Below, one piece after another: positions 1 through 8,986 of a stretch of DNA of 64,000 nt. The notes under the pieces are model-generated. The model was not told the DNA's origin. It saw only the letters and a program-made list of their open reading frames with translations, and searched no databases. The stretch lies in NCBI RefSeq assembly GCF_014779595.1, contig NZ_JACXZT010000017.1, forward strand, positions 151,125-215,124, read 5' to 3'. This stretch comes from Halomonas sp. ML-15 (GTDB taxonomy: Bacteria; Pseudomonadota; Gammaproteobacteria; Pseudomonadales; Halomonadaceae). Both the position numbers and the translations under genes were made by a program. Positions within the stretch are counted from its first letter, which is position 1. Every line of letters begins with the position of its first letter.

Positions 1-330
1 ATCGAAGGGGTTGATGTTGGCCGCCCGCCCCTCCTCGTTGGTATGCACGATCAGCTCCATGCCCGCTTCCGCCGCCATGCGGTTGCGGAATTGGATCATC
101 TCCTTGAACTTCCAGGTGGTGTCGATATGCATCAGCGGAAACGGCGGCGTACCCGGATAGAAGGCCTTGCGCGCCAGGTGCAGCATCACCGAGGAGTCCT
201 TGCCGATGGAGTACATCATCACCGGATGGCGGAACTCGGCGGCCACCTCACGAATGATATGGATCGATTCCGCCTCGAGTTGCTTGAGGTGGGTCTGGCG
301 TTCGGGGGTTAAGGCGGCTATATCGTTCAT
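1..330 (-). CDS. cysD: Sulfate adenylyltransferase subunit 2, 5' part only
   Basis: This is the first 110 codons of CysD, read on the minus strand from ATG at 330 and cut by the window edge. The translation starts [17 protein letters not shown] and contains [17 protein letters not shown], the PP-loop motif of the PAPS-reductase/CysD family. [11 protein letters not shown] and HTNEEG also fit the family. CysD with CysN makes adenosine 5'-phosphosulfate from ATP and sulfate in the cytoplasm. The 142 bp upstream are AT-rich and should hold its promoter, since the preceding polysaccharide gene ends at 473. The partner cysN would lie beyond the window. Confidence 0.93.
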   Translation of the reverse strand, partial: MNDIAALTPERQTHLKQLEAESIHIIREVAAEFRHPVMMYSIGKDSSVMLHLARKAFYPGTPPFPLMHIDTTWKFKEMIQFRNRMAAEAGMELIVHTNEEGRAANINPFD

Positions 331-472
331 TGCACTACCAAGTTAGTTAAGGGTGTAGCAAAAATCATTAAAAAAACGCGCTATGACTTTATTTATTCAT
401 TCTAAAACGCACGACCAATTAGACATAAAAAACCTTACAGGACATTCAAAACCTAGAAACAACGTTATGCTT

Positions 473-1540
473 TTACTTTCCCGAACGATTCCTTAGAAAA
501 GAAAACTTCCTAATAAGAAACATCTTAAGGAGCTGTATAAATAAAGAAAAAAGCTCCTGGAAGGAAAAAGAAGGCAAACTAGAGAAAATGTTAGCAGCTG
601 CCTTGCTGGCAAAGTATGTCGCCAAGCGACTATTTCCTTTACGAGAATAGTACTGCATTATCCAATACTGCGTATTAATCGAGTGCGCTTTTCTCTTTCT
701 GTCATCGACTAAGGACCAGACCCCCCCTTCATGACGGCGATAAACTGCTGGAATGATTTGAGGAAGAAATTTTGATCCCCCAAACTCCCCAAGCCGGCTC
801 AAGAAAAAATCGTCACCATTTATAACTTGAGACTGTTCAGGAGGCACTTCACCAAGCTTATTAACAAACATTGCTGAAAGGGTTAGGACATAGACACCGC
901 GTTGTAGATCAAATGCTGAGAAGTCGAACTTCTGGTTGGCAGGCAATTTAGATTCACGAACAACGATACCGTTTTCTATCACGCACGCGTCGTGACCACA
1001 CACAGAAAAATCTGGATTATTTTCTAAAAATTCAGCTTGTACCTGTAGCTTGTTTTCATCAAGCCAATAGTCGTCACCTTCACAAAATGCGATATACTTA
1101 CCCCGAACCAAATGAGAAGTAAAAATCCCTGGCTTTTTCCCCTGTGAATATTGATTTTCTCTCTGCAACACCCCCCTTATGATAGAGGGATATCGTTCCA
1201 TGTACTCATAAATTATCTTATCGGTGCCATCGGTCGATGCATCATCATGTATAATTATTTCAAATGGAAAAGTAGTACGCTGCATTAAGAAGCCATTTAT
1301 AGCATCGCGAATATATCCCGCATGATTATAAGCATTACATTTAATAGAAACTAAGGGTGATGATGTATCTCCTTCCCAGCGGGAGGTTATTTCATCTTGT
1401 TCCAACGGCTCAGGCGGCCTTGGAGCATGGTCTCCAAGACAAAACCCTACTCGAAAAATACATTCGCGTTCTCTTTCACTCATTATCCCACCACTAAAAT
1501 TTCGAAATAAGTCAGCAAGTTTCGGGTTAAGGTCAAGCAT
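473..1540 (-). CDS. Family 2 glycosyltransferase (GT-A fold)
   Basis: The 355-residue product has a GT2 fold: a nucleotide-sugar binding start (VSIKCNAYNHAGYI, about residues 64-77), the acidic HDDASTDGT at 98-106, and EGDDYW at 154-159, which fits the metal-binding DXD region. It should add a sugar to the lipid-linked repeat unit at the inner face of the cytoplasmic membrane. Donor and acceptor cannot be read from sequence. The first ATG overlaps the stop of the upstream flippase gene by 8 bases, which suggests translational coupling. An ATG at 1483 is an alternative start. It is the last gene of the polysaccharide operon and is AT-rich. It is the only recognisable glycosyltransferase in the cluster. 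Confidence 0.85.
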   Translation of the reverse strand: MLDLNPKLADLFRNFSGGIMSERERECIFRVGFCLGDHAPRPPEPLEQDEITSRWEGDTSSPLVSIKCNAYNHAGYIRDAINGFLMQRTTFPFEIIIHDDASTDGTDKIIYEYMERYPSIIRGVLQRENQYSQGKKPGIFTSHLVRGKYIAFCEGDDYWLDENKLQVQAEFLENNPDFSVCGHDACVIENGIVVRESKLPANQKFDFSAFDLQRGVYVLTLSAMFVNKLGEVPPEQSQVINGDDFFLSRLGEFGGSKFLPQIIPAVYRRHEGGVWSLVDDRKRKAHSINTQYWIMQYYSRKGNSRLATYFASKAAANIFSSLPSFSFQELFSLFIQLLKMFLIRKFSFLRNRSGK

Positions 1541-3032
1541 GCCTACGCTTGGGCATAACTTTACGAATCACGGGAAATCGCCCACCTACCATTTCAAAAA
1601 ACAAACCACACCCCGGAACTTTAAACACAAAGCAAAGTAAAATATAAAACACTCCCCCTAAAACACCATATAACAAAATCTCAAGCAAAGGAGGAAAATA
1701 AGACAACTGAACAGCCCAAAAAGCAACGCCACTTATGATAGCAGACACTATGAACGCCGGAAAAAAATCTTTAACCTGTTCGACTGTGGAATAACTTATC
1801 AATTTATCAGAGTAGTAGCTATTGGGAAGATAGGCTAAAACACCCAAAAATATTTGCCCAATTAATATTCCAACAACACCAAACCTATAACTAACAAACA
1901 GAATTGAAAACGTCATGATCTTCTTGAAAACAGATATCCCGAGATACAAGTCAGACCTACCTTTTACCTTAAGAATATTTAAGTTAATCGCATGTAGTGG
2001 GTATAGCAAACTAGCAATGCACATGAGCTGTAGGTATGCAATCGCAGGACTCCACCGATCTGGAAATGCCACTTCAAAAATTGGAGACGCAAGTGCAGCA
2101 GTCATAGTAATGCATGGGAACAATACGAAGGTAGTGACACATAGAACTTTCCTATATCCTTCTTTTAATCTTTCATCTTCGTCTTGAAGCTTAGAAAGGG
2201 CAGGATAAGTGACTTTCTGTATTGCTCGCACAAGCTGATCTATCACTAATTCTTTTATGCGGTGTGCAAAGTAATAGAGCCCTGCAACAGCCGCACCAAA
2301 AATACTAGCTATAACCAAGACATAAATATTTTTTGCCACCAGAGAAAGAAAACTGGCCAAAAACAATTTATACCCAAAAGAATATAACTCTTTTAGCACC
2401 TTAAAATCAAAAGATAAGCTGGGCCGCCAATTTTGCATCCACCATAAAAAAGCAGCCAAAAGTAGCGAGTTAAACAATAGTTGAACAATTAGCGCCCAGA
2501 CGCCCCCCCCAGAATAAGCGACAAAAACCGCAACAATCCCTGAGATAAAGCTTGCAGGTATTGATGCTTTTAGTTGAAGTCTAAAATTGAGATCACGAGT
2601 TAGCACCGCACTTTGTATTATATGAAAAGAATTGATGAGCACAACCATACCTGCCACACGGACAAGCAGAGTTATCCTTTCTTCATCATAGAAAGATGCA
2701 ATATATGGAGCGGATCCATAAAGGATAAAGTAAGCTAAAATACCTAAAGAAATATTTGCATAAAATGCAGTATTCAAATCATCTTGATCAACCACTTTCT
2801 TTCTTATCACTGCCTGCTTTATGCCCGACTCCATTAGCGAAGAAGCAATAGTAACAAAAACAGAGATCATCGCCAGCAAACCAAAATCTTCTGGAAGCAG
2901 CAACCGCGCAAGCAACAATGTTACCAGCAAGCTTATTCCTCGCTTGCTAGCCTGTTCTAAGAATGTCCAGAAAATACCGCTTACGGTGCGAGCCCTTAAC
3001 AAGGTGTCATTCCTCAATATAACAATAGTCAC
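1533..3032 (-). CDS. Wzx/PST-type polysaccharide flippase (MOP superfamily)
   Basis: The 499-residue hydrophobic protein has 12 or more predicted membrane helices and a WzxC-like N-terminus (RTVSGIFWTFLEQASKRG, then LLARLLLPEDFGLLA). Such proteins flip undecaprenyl-linked repeat units across the inner membrane for Wzy-dependent assembly. The longest reading starts with GTG at 3032 and has no clear ribosome site. A TTG at 3002, preceded by GAGGAA, would give the more usual N-terminus and may be the real start. It overlaps the downstream glycosyltransferase gene. Composition is AT-rich like the other distal cluster genes. Confidence 0.88.
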   Translation of the reverse strand: MTIVILRNDTLLRARTVSGIFWTFLEQASKRGISLLVTLLLARLLLPEDFGLLAMISVFVTIASSLMESGIKQAVIRKKVVDQDDLNTAFYANISLGILAYFILYGSAPYIASFYDEERITLLVRVAGMVVLINSFHIIQSAVLTRDLNFRLQLKASIPASFISGIVAVFVAYSGGGVWALIVQLLFNSLLLAAFLWWMQNWRPSLSFDFKVLKELYSFGYKLFLASFLSLVAKNIYVLVIASIFGAAVAGLYYFAHRIKELVIDQLVRAIQKVTYPALSKLQDEDERLKEGYRKVLCVTTFVLFPCITMTAALASPIFEVAFPDRWSPAIAYLQLMCIASLLYPLHAINLNILKVKGRSDLYLGISVFKKIMTFSILFVSYRFGVVGILIGQIFLGVLAYLPNSYYSDKLISYSTVEQVKDFFPAFIVSAIISGVAFWAVQLSYFPPLLEILLYGVLGGVFYILLCFVFKVPGCGLFFEMVGGRFPVIRKVMPKRRHA

Positions 3033-3049
3033 TCACAGTGATATCAGCA

Positions 3050-3709
3050 CTATGAATCATGAAATTCATTTTTCCGCAGTATTCGTGCAGGGTTTCCTGC
3101 AACGACCTCATACTTAGCGACATCTTTTATAACTACTGACCCTGCCCCCACACTCGAGAAGCACCCTAATGAGCTAGCTTTACCAGAAGGCACAATGGCG
3201 CCTTGCCCAATAAACACCCCTCTGCCTAGAGTAAGATATGCCCCCACCACACACAGACCAGCGACAAAGCAACCCTCATTAATTATCGAGTGATGACATA
3301 TCAGAGAATTATCACAGACAATGGAAAACTTTTTAATAGTAGCTTTTGCCTGGACCGCGACATTTCTTTTAAGTATCACACCTTCTTCGATAGTAGCACT
3401 AGGCGACACTTCAGCTAGGGGATGAATAAGTGAAGGAATAACACCACCATTTATAACTATGCTCTCTGCAGTCTCCAACCTCACCTGATTGTTACCCATG
3501 GATAGCGCAAAGTTTTTCCCCTGTGCGTCTCCCCCTGTGGCTAACAGCGAGTCAACAGAGCTGATGATCTCTACACCATGAAAGTCTTCACCATTGCGTT
3601 CATCATTGTAGTGATAAAGCCCTCTCACCTCATAACCACAAGTTTGAGCCAGTTCGATAATAACCGCCGTATATGGCCCCACACCTATTACATAAATATC
3701 ATCCTTCAT
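3050..3709 (-). CDS. PglD/NeuD/VioB-like sugar O/N-acyltransferase (left-handed beta-helix)
   Basis: About 219 residues. There is a short Rossmann-like N-terminus (YVIGVGPYTAVIIELAQ) and a long hexapeptide-repeat region from about residue 85 to 210, typical of PglD/NeuD acetyltransferases. The CHHSIINEG stretch holds the likely catalytic histidine. Family members transfer an acetyl or other acyl group from CoA to the amino group of a UDP- or dTDP-4-amino sugar; VioB does this on dTDP-viosamine. The ATG at 3709 overlaps the upstream adenylate-forming gene by 11 bases, and the longer reading would start with TTG. The neighbouring VioA-like aminotransferase makes an N-acyl role the best guess, which is an inference. 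Confidence 0.82.
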   Translation of the reverse strand: MKDDIYVIGVGPYTAVIIELAQTCGYEVRGLYHYNDERNGEDFHGVEIISSVDSLLATGGDAQGKNFALSMGNNQVRLETAESIVINGGVIPSLIHPLAEVSPSATIEEGVILKRNVAVQAKATIKKFSIVCDNSLICHHSIINEGCFVAGLCVVGAYLTLGRGVFIGQGAIVPSGKASSLGCFSSVGAGSVVIKDVAKYEVVAGNPARILRKNEFHDS

Positions 3710-5015
3710 GCTCAAGCTCGCAAATTACAGAGCGTCTTTTGCCCGATGCCAACACCGGGATATCACTAACGACTTTCACCTCCACTTCAGCCTCCTCGCC
3801 AAATATTTTTGTTACACAATCAACGATCACCTTATCATCCATAGGACGATAGAGGTTTAATTTAACAATGTAACGACTGGAGTCTTTTTGAATGAACTGC
3901 CATTGCTTAATCTCAGGATACACTCTCAAAGTCCGGGATAAAGTAATGGGATGTATGGGCTCACCTGCAGCGCTGTACACTACATCCTGCCTACGGCCAT
4001 ATATGGCAGACAAAAATGCAAAACCATCGTGGGTATCTGCTGCGCGCCCCATAATACCGGTGTCGCCAGTGTCGTAACGGATCATTGGGAAAGCATAGTT
4101 AAAGAGGTCTGTCACTACGATCCTACCCAACTCCCCCGGTTCGGCTGGCAGATCACAGTCCAGCTTAAGAATTTCAAAATAGTAACTGGCATGATTTAGT
4201 TTGAAGGCATCATCACCGGCTAGTTGCTGAGCCAGCACGCCCTGCTCTTCATTAGAGTAGCGAGAAACGATATCTATATTAAGAAGCTTCTCAACTTTTT
4301 CTTTTGTATCGTCATGCAAGTGCTCTGAAATGGCGATAAGCGACTTGAGTGTCTTGATCTTTCCAAGCGAAAGAGAATTATTGGTGACAAAGTTCACGAG
4401 CTGTGATAGCCAGCTAGCATAACCGATTACTGCAACTGCACTCTTCCTGTCAATGAACTCCAACAGTTCACTTAAACGCTCGTCGCCCATTGAGCTAGCG
4501 TCAAACTTATACACATTGTCCTTAAAAGATTTCAAGCGATCAGCGCTATTATGGACATTAAATGCCTGCAGCTGAACGAGCGGCTCGTGGGATTGATACC
4601 CCGCCTGCTCTCCAAAATATTTTAAGTCAGCAATTCTTCTCGCACGCTTTCGAGTATCCTGAGGAACTTTAAACACCATACCAGTTGATCCGCTGGTCTT
4701 GGCGATATGCAAGGGACCGTTTTGATATGGTACCAATGCAGGAGGCACGCAAACTTCCTCGTAGCTTTCTATCAAAATCTGCTTATTAACCACAGGAAAG
4801 TCACTAAGCTCCTTACCCACCAACTTTTTATAGAATAGCGAATTACTGGTAGCGTAATTAAGAAGGTCTCTTATTCTTTTACTTTGCCGTTCCCTAACCA
4901 GGCTTGGTTCGGACAGCTCATCACGTATTTCATCAAGGTTGGAACCAATACCTTGGCTTTTAATGCGGTCACGTGAAAAAAAAATAGCCCTTCTCAAACT
5001 CCCACCTAAACTCAT
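3699..5015 (-). CDS. CapK/PaaK-like adenylate-forming enzyme
   Basis: The 438-residue protein has the AMP-binding loop KTSGSTG (106-112) and a later RYDTGDTG motif (about 305), both hallmarks of phenylacetate-CoA ligase/CapK relatives. These enzymes activate a carboxylic acid as an acyl-adenylate and usually pass it to CoA. CapK-like members occur in capsule and O-antigen loci, but few have known substrates. The start codon overlaps the stop of the upstream aminotransferase (ATGA), and the end overlaps the downstream acyltransferase. All three are therefore likely translated together. It could supply an acyl donor for that transferase. The substrate is unknown. Confidence 0.8.
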   Translation of the reverse strand: MSLGGSLRRAIFFSRDRIKSQGIGSNLDEIRDELSEPSLVRERQSKRIRDLLNYATSNSLFYKKLVGKELSDFPVVNKQILIESYEEVCVPPALVPYQNGPLHIAKTSGSTGMVFKVPQDTRKRARRIADLKYFGEQAGYQSHEPLVQLQAFNVHNSADRLKSFKDNVYKFDASSMGDERLSELLEFIDRKSAVAVIGYASWLSQLVNFVTNNSLSLGKIKTLKSLIAISEHLHDDTKEKVEKLLNIDIVSRYSNEEQGVLAQQLAGDDAFKLNHASYYFEILKLDCDLPAEPGELGRIVVTDLFNYAFPMIRYDTGDTGIMGRAADTHDGFAFLSAIYGRRQDVVYSAAGEPIHPITLSRTLRVYPEIKQWQFIQKDSSRYIVKLNLYRPMDDKVIVDCVTKIFGEEAEVEVKVVSDIPVLASGKRRSVICELEHEG

Positions 5016-6121
5016 AGCACTCCCTCGCCTAAGCTACTAGCCGAAATATCAACCACCGAAGCAGCGATTAGCCTTTGGTCATCTTCAGACAGACCATGAA
5101 AAATTGGCAAACATATAATACGACTCGAAACATCACGTGAAATAGTAGAGTCGACGGCTCTACCATACGAAACAACATCCAATGATGGATAAAAATAACG
5201 CCTTGCGGAAATATTCTTTGAGCGAAAATGATCTAGTGTGGAAATCAGTTCCCGCTGATCTTTAAGCATCATTGGAAAATATGCATAATTATATGAAGCA
5301 AAATGATTACGATGCTGCAGCTTAACTCTGTCCTTTAACGCTTCTTCATAAGTATGCCAGATTTTTTCTCTACCCTTTAGATTTACATCAATCTCATCTA
5401 GCACACATAGCCCCATCGCTGCCTGAAACTCGCTCATTTTGGCATTGATCCCGACATCAGTAATTTCTTCGGGTGAGGCAAGGCCAAAATTAGTCATCCT
5501 GCGAGCACGTTCCAAATCTTCTTTATGTTTGAAGATAATGGCGCCGCCTTCAATGGAGTGAAACAGCTTGGTTGCATGAAAGCTAAGGGTAGTGGCATCT
5601 CCATGACTCAGCAGGCTATTCCCTTTGTAGGTAACACCGAATGCATGGGCACCATCGTAGATGACCTTTAAGCCATGGCGTTGCGCAATAGTATCTATGG
5701 CCTCAACGTCACAGGCATTACCAAAGACATGAACAGGTACAATTGCCTTGGTAGCCGAGGTGATGGCTACTTCTATATTGGCGGGATCAAGACACCAGGT
5801 ATCAGGATCTATATCGACAAACACCGGCTCCACGCCCTCCCACTTGAGCGAGCTTGCGGTTGCTATATAGGTAAATGGGGTAGTAATAGCTTCGCTTGAT
5901 TCATTACCGCTAACATTTAGCGCACGATAGGCTATCTGTAAGGCAAGAGTACCATTACCAACAAGCAGCAGATTCTCCACACCCAAATACGCTTCTAGCC
6001 GCTGCGTCAACTCCTGCACCAGAGGCCCATTGTTGGTTAGCCAGGCGCGCTCATAGATACCATCGATATATCGGTCTAACTTTTCACGGCTTGGCAAATA
6101 GGGCTTGGTAACAGGGATCAT
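5012..6121 (-). CDS. DegT/DnrJ/EryC1/StrS sugar aminotransferase, VioA-like
   Basis: The 369-residue protein is a PLP-dependent nucleotide-sugar aminotransferase. The PLP lysine is K185 in FHATK, D156 in YDGAHA should pair with the pyridine nitrogen, and GNGTLAL (55-61) fits the phosphate site. The N-terminus IPVTKPYLPSREKL and the WLTNNGPLVQEL stretch resemble VioA, which converts dTDP-4-keto-6-deoxyglucose to dTDP-4-amino-4,6-dideoxyglucose (viosamine). The presence of rfbA and rfbB and the absence of rfbC, rfbD and a ketoisomerase support a C4 transamination. The stereochemistry of the product (Qui4N or Fuc4N) cannot be settled here. Confidence 0.85.
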   Translation of the reverse strand: MIPVTKPYLPSREKLDRYIDGIYERAWLTNNGPLVQELTQRLEAYLGVENLLLVGNGTLALQIAYRALNVSGNESSEAITTPFTYIATASSLKWEGVEPVFVDIDPDTWCLDPANIEVAITSATKAIVPVHVFGNACDVEAIDTIAQRHGLKVIYDGAHAFGVTYKGNSLLSHGDATTLSFHATKLFHSIEGGAIIFKHKEDLERARRMTNFGLASPEEITDVGINAKMSEFQAAMGLCVLDEIDVNLKGREKIWHTYEEALKDRVKLQHRNHFASYNYAYFPMMLKDQRELISTLDHFRSKNISARRYFYPSLDVVSYGRAVDSTISRDVSSRIICLPIFHGLSEDDQRLIAASVVDISASSLGEGVL

Positions 6122-6160
6122 AACGATGCGACCTAAAATAATTTCAAAGGAAAAAATAAA

Positions 6161-7030
6161 TTAATCTTCGTCGATTAATGAAAGAAGATATTTTCCATAA
6201 CCGTTCTTGGAAAGCTTATCGCCAGCAGCTTTAAGCTGCTCAGTTGTCATCCAGCCGTTGCGCCAAGAAATCTCTTCCAAACAGGCGATTTTATAGCCCT
6301 GGCGCTTCTCGATCGTCTCAACGAACTGAGCAGCTTCCAACAGGCTCTCATGGGTCCCTGTATCCAACCAGGCAAAGCCACGCCCCAGCTGCTGAACGCT
6401 TAAGTCCCCACGCTCAAGGTATGCCTGGTTTACGCTGGTGATTTCCAGCTCACCACGGTGTGAAGGTTTTACCTGCTTAGCAATTTCAATAACGTCATTG
6501 TCGTAGAAGTAGAGCCCCGTGACCGCATAATTAGATTTAGGCTTGTCAGGTTTCTCTTCGATCGAGAGCGCGCGTTTCTGCTTATCAAACTGAACCACGC
6601 CAAAGCGCTCAGGGTCTTTGACCTGGTAGCCAAATACCGTTGCCCCCGACTCTTTCTCTGCTGCGCTTATCAGCTTGGGACTGAAGCCTTGTCCGTAGAA
6701 AATATTATCACCTAGGACCAAACAGACATTGTCTTGACCAATAAAGTCTTCGCCAATAAGAAATGCTTGTGCCAACCCATCGGGGCTTGGCTGTTCAGCA
6801 TAGGTTATATTGACTCCAAACTGATGTCCATCACCTAATAAACGACGGAAACTCTCGTTCTCTTCAGGCGTGGTAATCACCAGCACATCGCGGATACCCG
6901 CCAGCATCAACACCGATAGGGGATAATAGATCATCGGCTTATCATAGATAGGCAGCAGCTGCTTGGAGACCCCCATGGTAATAGGGTAAAGGCGCGTTCC
7001 GCTACCACCAGCAAGAATGATACCTTTCAT
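6161..7030 (-). CDS. rfbA: Glucose-1-phosphate thymidylyltransferase
   Basis: The 289 residues match the normal length of RfbA/RmlA. The nucleotidyltransferase signature GGSGTRLYP lies near the N-terminus, followed by [17 protein letters not shown]. Later there are [23 protein letters not shown] and [12 protein letters not shown], all typical of RmlA. It makes dTDP-glucose from dTTP and glucose-1-phosphate in the cytoplasm. Its product feeds the rfbB product in the same operon. A P-loop gene separates it from rfbB, which is not the usual rfbBA adjacency. rfbC and rfbD (the rhamnose branch) are not in the window. Confidence 0.96.
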   Translation of the reverse strand: MKGIILAGGSGTRLYPITMGVSKQLLPIYDKPMIYYPLSVLMLAGIRDVLVITTPEENESFRRLLGDGHQFGVNITYAEQPSPDGLAQAFLIGEDFIGQDNVCLVLGDNIFYGQGFSPKLISAAEKESGATVFGYQVKDPERFGVVQFDKQKRALSIEEKPDKPKSNYAVTGLYFYDNDVIEIAKQVKPSHRGELEITSVNQAYLERGDLSVQQLGRGFAWLDTGTHESLLEAAQFVETIEKRQGYKIACLEEISWRNGWMTTEQLKAAGDKLSKNGYGKYLLSLIDED

Positions 7031-7038
7031 AATATTCC

Positions 7039-7857
7039 CTATCCCTTATTCCTAGATATAACAGAAGCAGAAAACTCGAGAACCTTTTGCTTATTAGTCT
7101 CGAGAGATTCAGTAGCATCCAGCGTGAGAACATCAACTCCATATTTCTGCAATACGGAATGCATTTTCGCTTTGTTCGCTTTCGATCTTTCAATAAATTC
7201 AGTTACTTCTTTTTCTCCAGCATAATAAAACCAATCATTTCCAGCACCAGGATTTTGAGAGCTTCTTATTTTTAAGTTTTTAATGATATAAGATGTGGGT
7301 GCATCAAAAAAAATTACCGCACGATTATCAAAAAAACGCTGTAAAACATTATACTTCCCCTTCGCCCCTTCTTTAGTGAGTTCTTCATGATACCAAAGAA
7401 GTTCCTGGGAGAAGTTATGCGTCACACCATCTTCTGAAAATAGGCCACGAGCCAATTTCGTGTGTCGAAAGTAGACATCTGCCGCCATTTCCTTAAGAAA
7501 GAAGTCATAAAGGGCTACTTTTCTCTGAAGAACACCTTTAACTGAGCGAATATTTTCATATTTTTTATTCAGAAGATTTTCTACAAGTGCGGCATCTTCG
7601 TCATTCAACAAGGAAAAACTGCTGCCTTGATAGGTGCTAATTTTTTTTACTTCTTTCCTGAAAAACCAATTACCCTCTAGTTCAGGTTGGAGGTGGTTGT
7701 AAAAGTAAGACTTCCCAACTCCCGATGGCCCTACAAGCTCGACAATACTTCCTAAAGAGGGGTGCTGACGTTTATCAAGCGCTAAGTCTTTGGGTATCTT
7801 ACTTAACTGTATGCCATTTGTTAACAATAGCTTGTTCAGTAGCGAAGTAAGTTGCAT
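7039..7857 (-). CDS. P-loop NTPase/kinase-like protein of unknown function
   Basis: The 272-residue protein is not recognised at family level. A clear Walker A motif, GPSGVGKS, lies at residues 43-50 after a short N-terminal extension. A later AVIFFDAP segment could be the Walker B strand, and [10 protein letters not shown] resembles an acceptor-side loop of small-molecule kinases. There are no membrane helices or signal peptide, so it should be cytoplasmic. It sits between rfbB and rfbA and is AT-rich. A kinase or regulator acting on a sugar, lipid or nucleotide in polysaccharide synthesis is possible, but the sequence does not prove any of these. Confidence 0.7.
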   Translation of the reverse strand: MQLTSLLNKLLLTNGIQLSKIPKDLALDKRQHPSLGSIVELVGPSGVGKSYFYNHLQPELEGNWFFRKEVKKISTYQGSSFSLLNDEDAALVENLLNKKYENIRSVKGVLQRKVALYDFFLKEMAADVYFRHTKLARGLFSEDGVTHNFSQELLWYHEELTKEGAKGKYNVLQRFFDNRAVIFFDAPTSYIIKNLKIRSSQNPGAGNDWFYYAGEKEVTEFIERSKANKAKMHSVLQKYGVDVLTLDATESLETNKQKVLEFSASVISRNKG

Positions 7858-7887
7858 ACACTCCTCCTTATCTTACTTCACATAGAG

Positions 7888-8946
7888 CTAAGCGGAACCA
7901 ACACCCAGCCTTTCGCGCTGGTAGCTGCCATCCTGGACTCGGCGGCACCACTCGAGGTTTTGCAGATACCACTCAACTGTCTTGCGGATCCCCGTCTCGA
8001 AGGTTTCCGCGGGTGTCCAGCCAAGCTCACGCGCTATCTTGCTTGCGTCGATGGCGTAGCGCAGGTCATGCCCTGGGCGGTCAGGCACGAAAGTAATCAG
8101 TGATTGGTAGGGAGAGTGAGCAGAGGGCGACAGCTCGTCGAGCAGCTCACACAGGGCATACACCACATCGATATTACGCTTCTCGTTGTGCCCACCAATA
8201 TTATAGGTCTCCCCCGGCGTGCCCTGGGTCACCACCAGGTAGAGCGCTCGGGCATGATCCTCCACGTACAGCCAGTCGCGGATCTGCTCCCCTTTCCCGT
8301 AGACAGGCAGCGGCTTGCCTTCCAGGGCATTGAGGATCACCAGCGGGATCAGTTTTTCGGGAAAGTGATAAGGCCCGTAGTTATTGGAGCAATTGGTAAT
8401 CAGTGTCGGCAGGCCATAGGTCCGTGACCAGGCACGCACCAGGTGGTCCGAGCTCGCCTTGCTTGCTGAGTAGGGTGAACTAGGCGCGTAGGCGGTCTGC
8501 TCGGTAAACAGGCCTTCCGGCCCGTCCAGATCCCCGTACACTTCATCGGTGGAGATATGGTGCAGCCGAAACAGTGCTTGGCGATCGGTGTTCAAGCTCT
8601 GCCAGTAGCGGCGTGCCACCTCGAGCAAGGTGTACGTGCCGACGATGTTGGTCTCGATAAAGGCCGCTGGGCCGTCGATGGAGCGGTCTACATGGCTTTC
8701 AGCCGCCAGATGCATGACCGCATCGGGCTGGTGCCGTTCGAATACGTCAGCCAGGGCTTGCTGATCGCACACATCGACTTGCTCGAAGGCGTAACGAGGG
8801 TTATCGGCGACGGACTGCAACGACTCGAGGTTACCCGCATAGGTAAGCTTGTCGACATTCACCACCTGGTCATCGGTGTGATCAATTACATGGCGAATGA
8901 CCGCCGAGCCTATGAAGCCAGCGCCACCGGTAATCAACAGTTTCAT
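7888..8946 (-). CDS. rfbB: dTDP-glucose 4,6-dehydratase
   Basis: The 352-residue extended SDR has the NAD-binding [10 protein letters not shown] at the N-terminus, [21 protein letters not shown] and the catalytic [10 protein letters not shown], all standard for RmlB. It converts dTDP-glucose to dTDP-4-keto-6-deoxyglucose. Base composition here is close to the GC-rich backbone, unlike the genes that follow. The product is then open to the VioA-like aminotransferase because no RmlC/RmlD is present. It follows ugd in the same direction with a gap of about 40 bp, which fits one long transcript. Confidence 0.97.
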   Translation of the reverse strand: MKLLITGGAGFIGSAVIRHVIDHTDDQVVNVDKLTYAGNLESLQSVADNPRYAFEQVDVCDQQALADVFERHQPDAVMHLAAESHVDRSIDGPAAFIETNIVGTYTLLEVARRYWQSLNTDRQALFRLHHISTDEVYGDLDGPEGLFTEQTAYAPSSPYSASKASSDHLVRAWSRTYGLPTLITNCSNNYGPYHFPEKLIPLVILNALEGKPLPVYGKGEQIRDWLYVEDHARALYLVVTQGTPGETYNIGGHNEKRNIDVVYALCELLDELSPSAHSPYQSLITFVPDRPGHDLRYAIDASKIARELGWTPAETFETGIRKTVEWYLQNLEWCRRVQDGSYQRERLGVGSA

Positions 8947-8986
8947 AACGGCCCTTCTGTCATCCTGACATTGCTAACGTTGGTAG

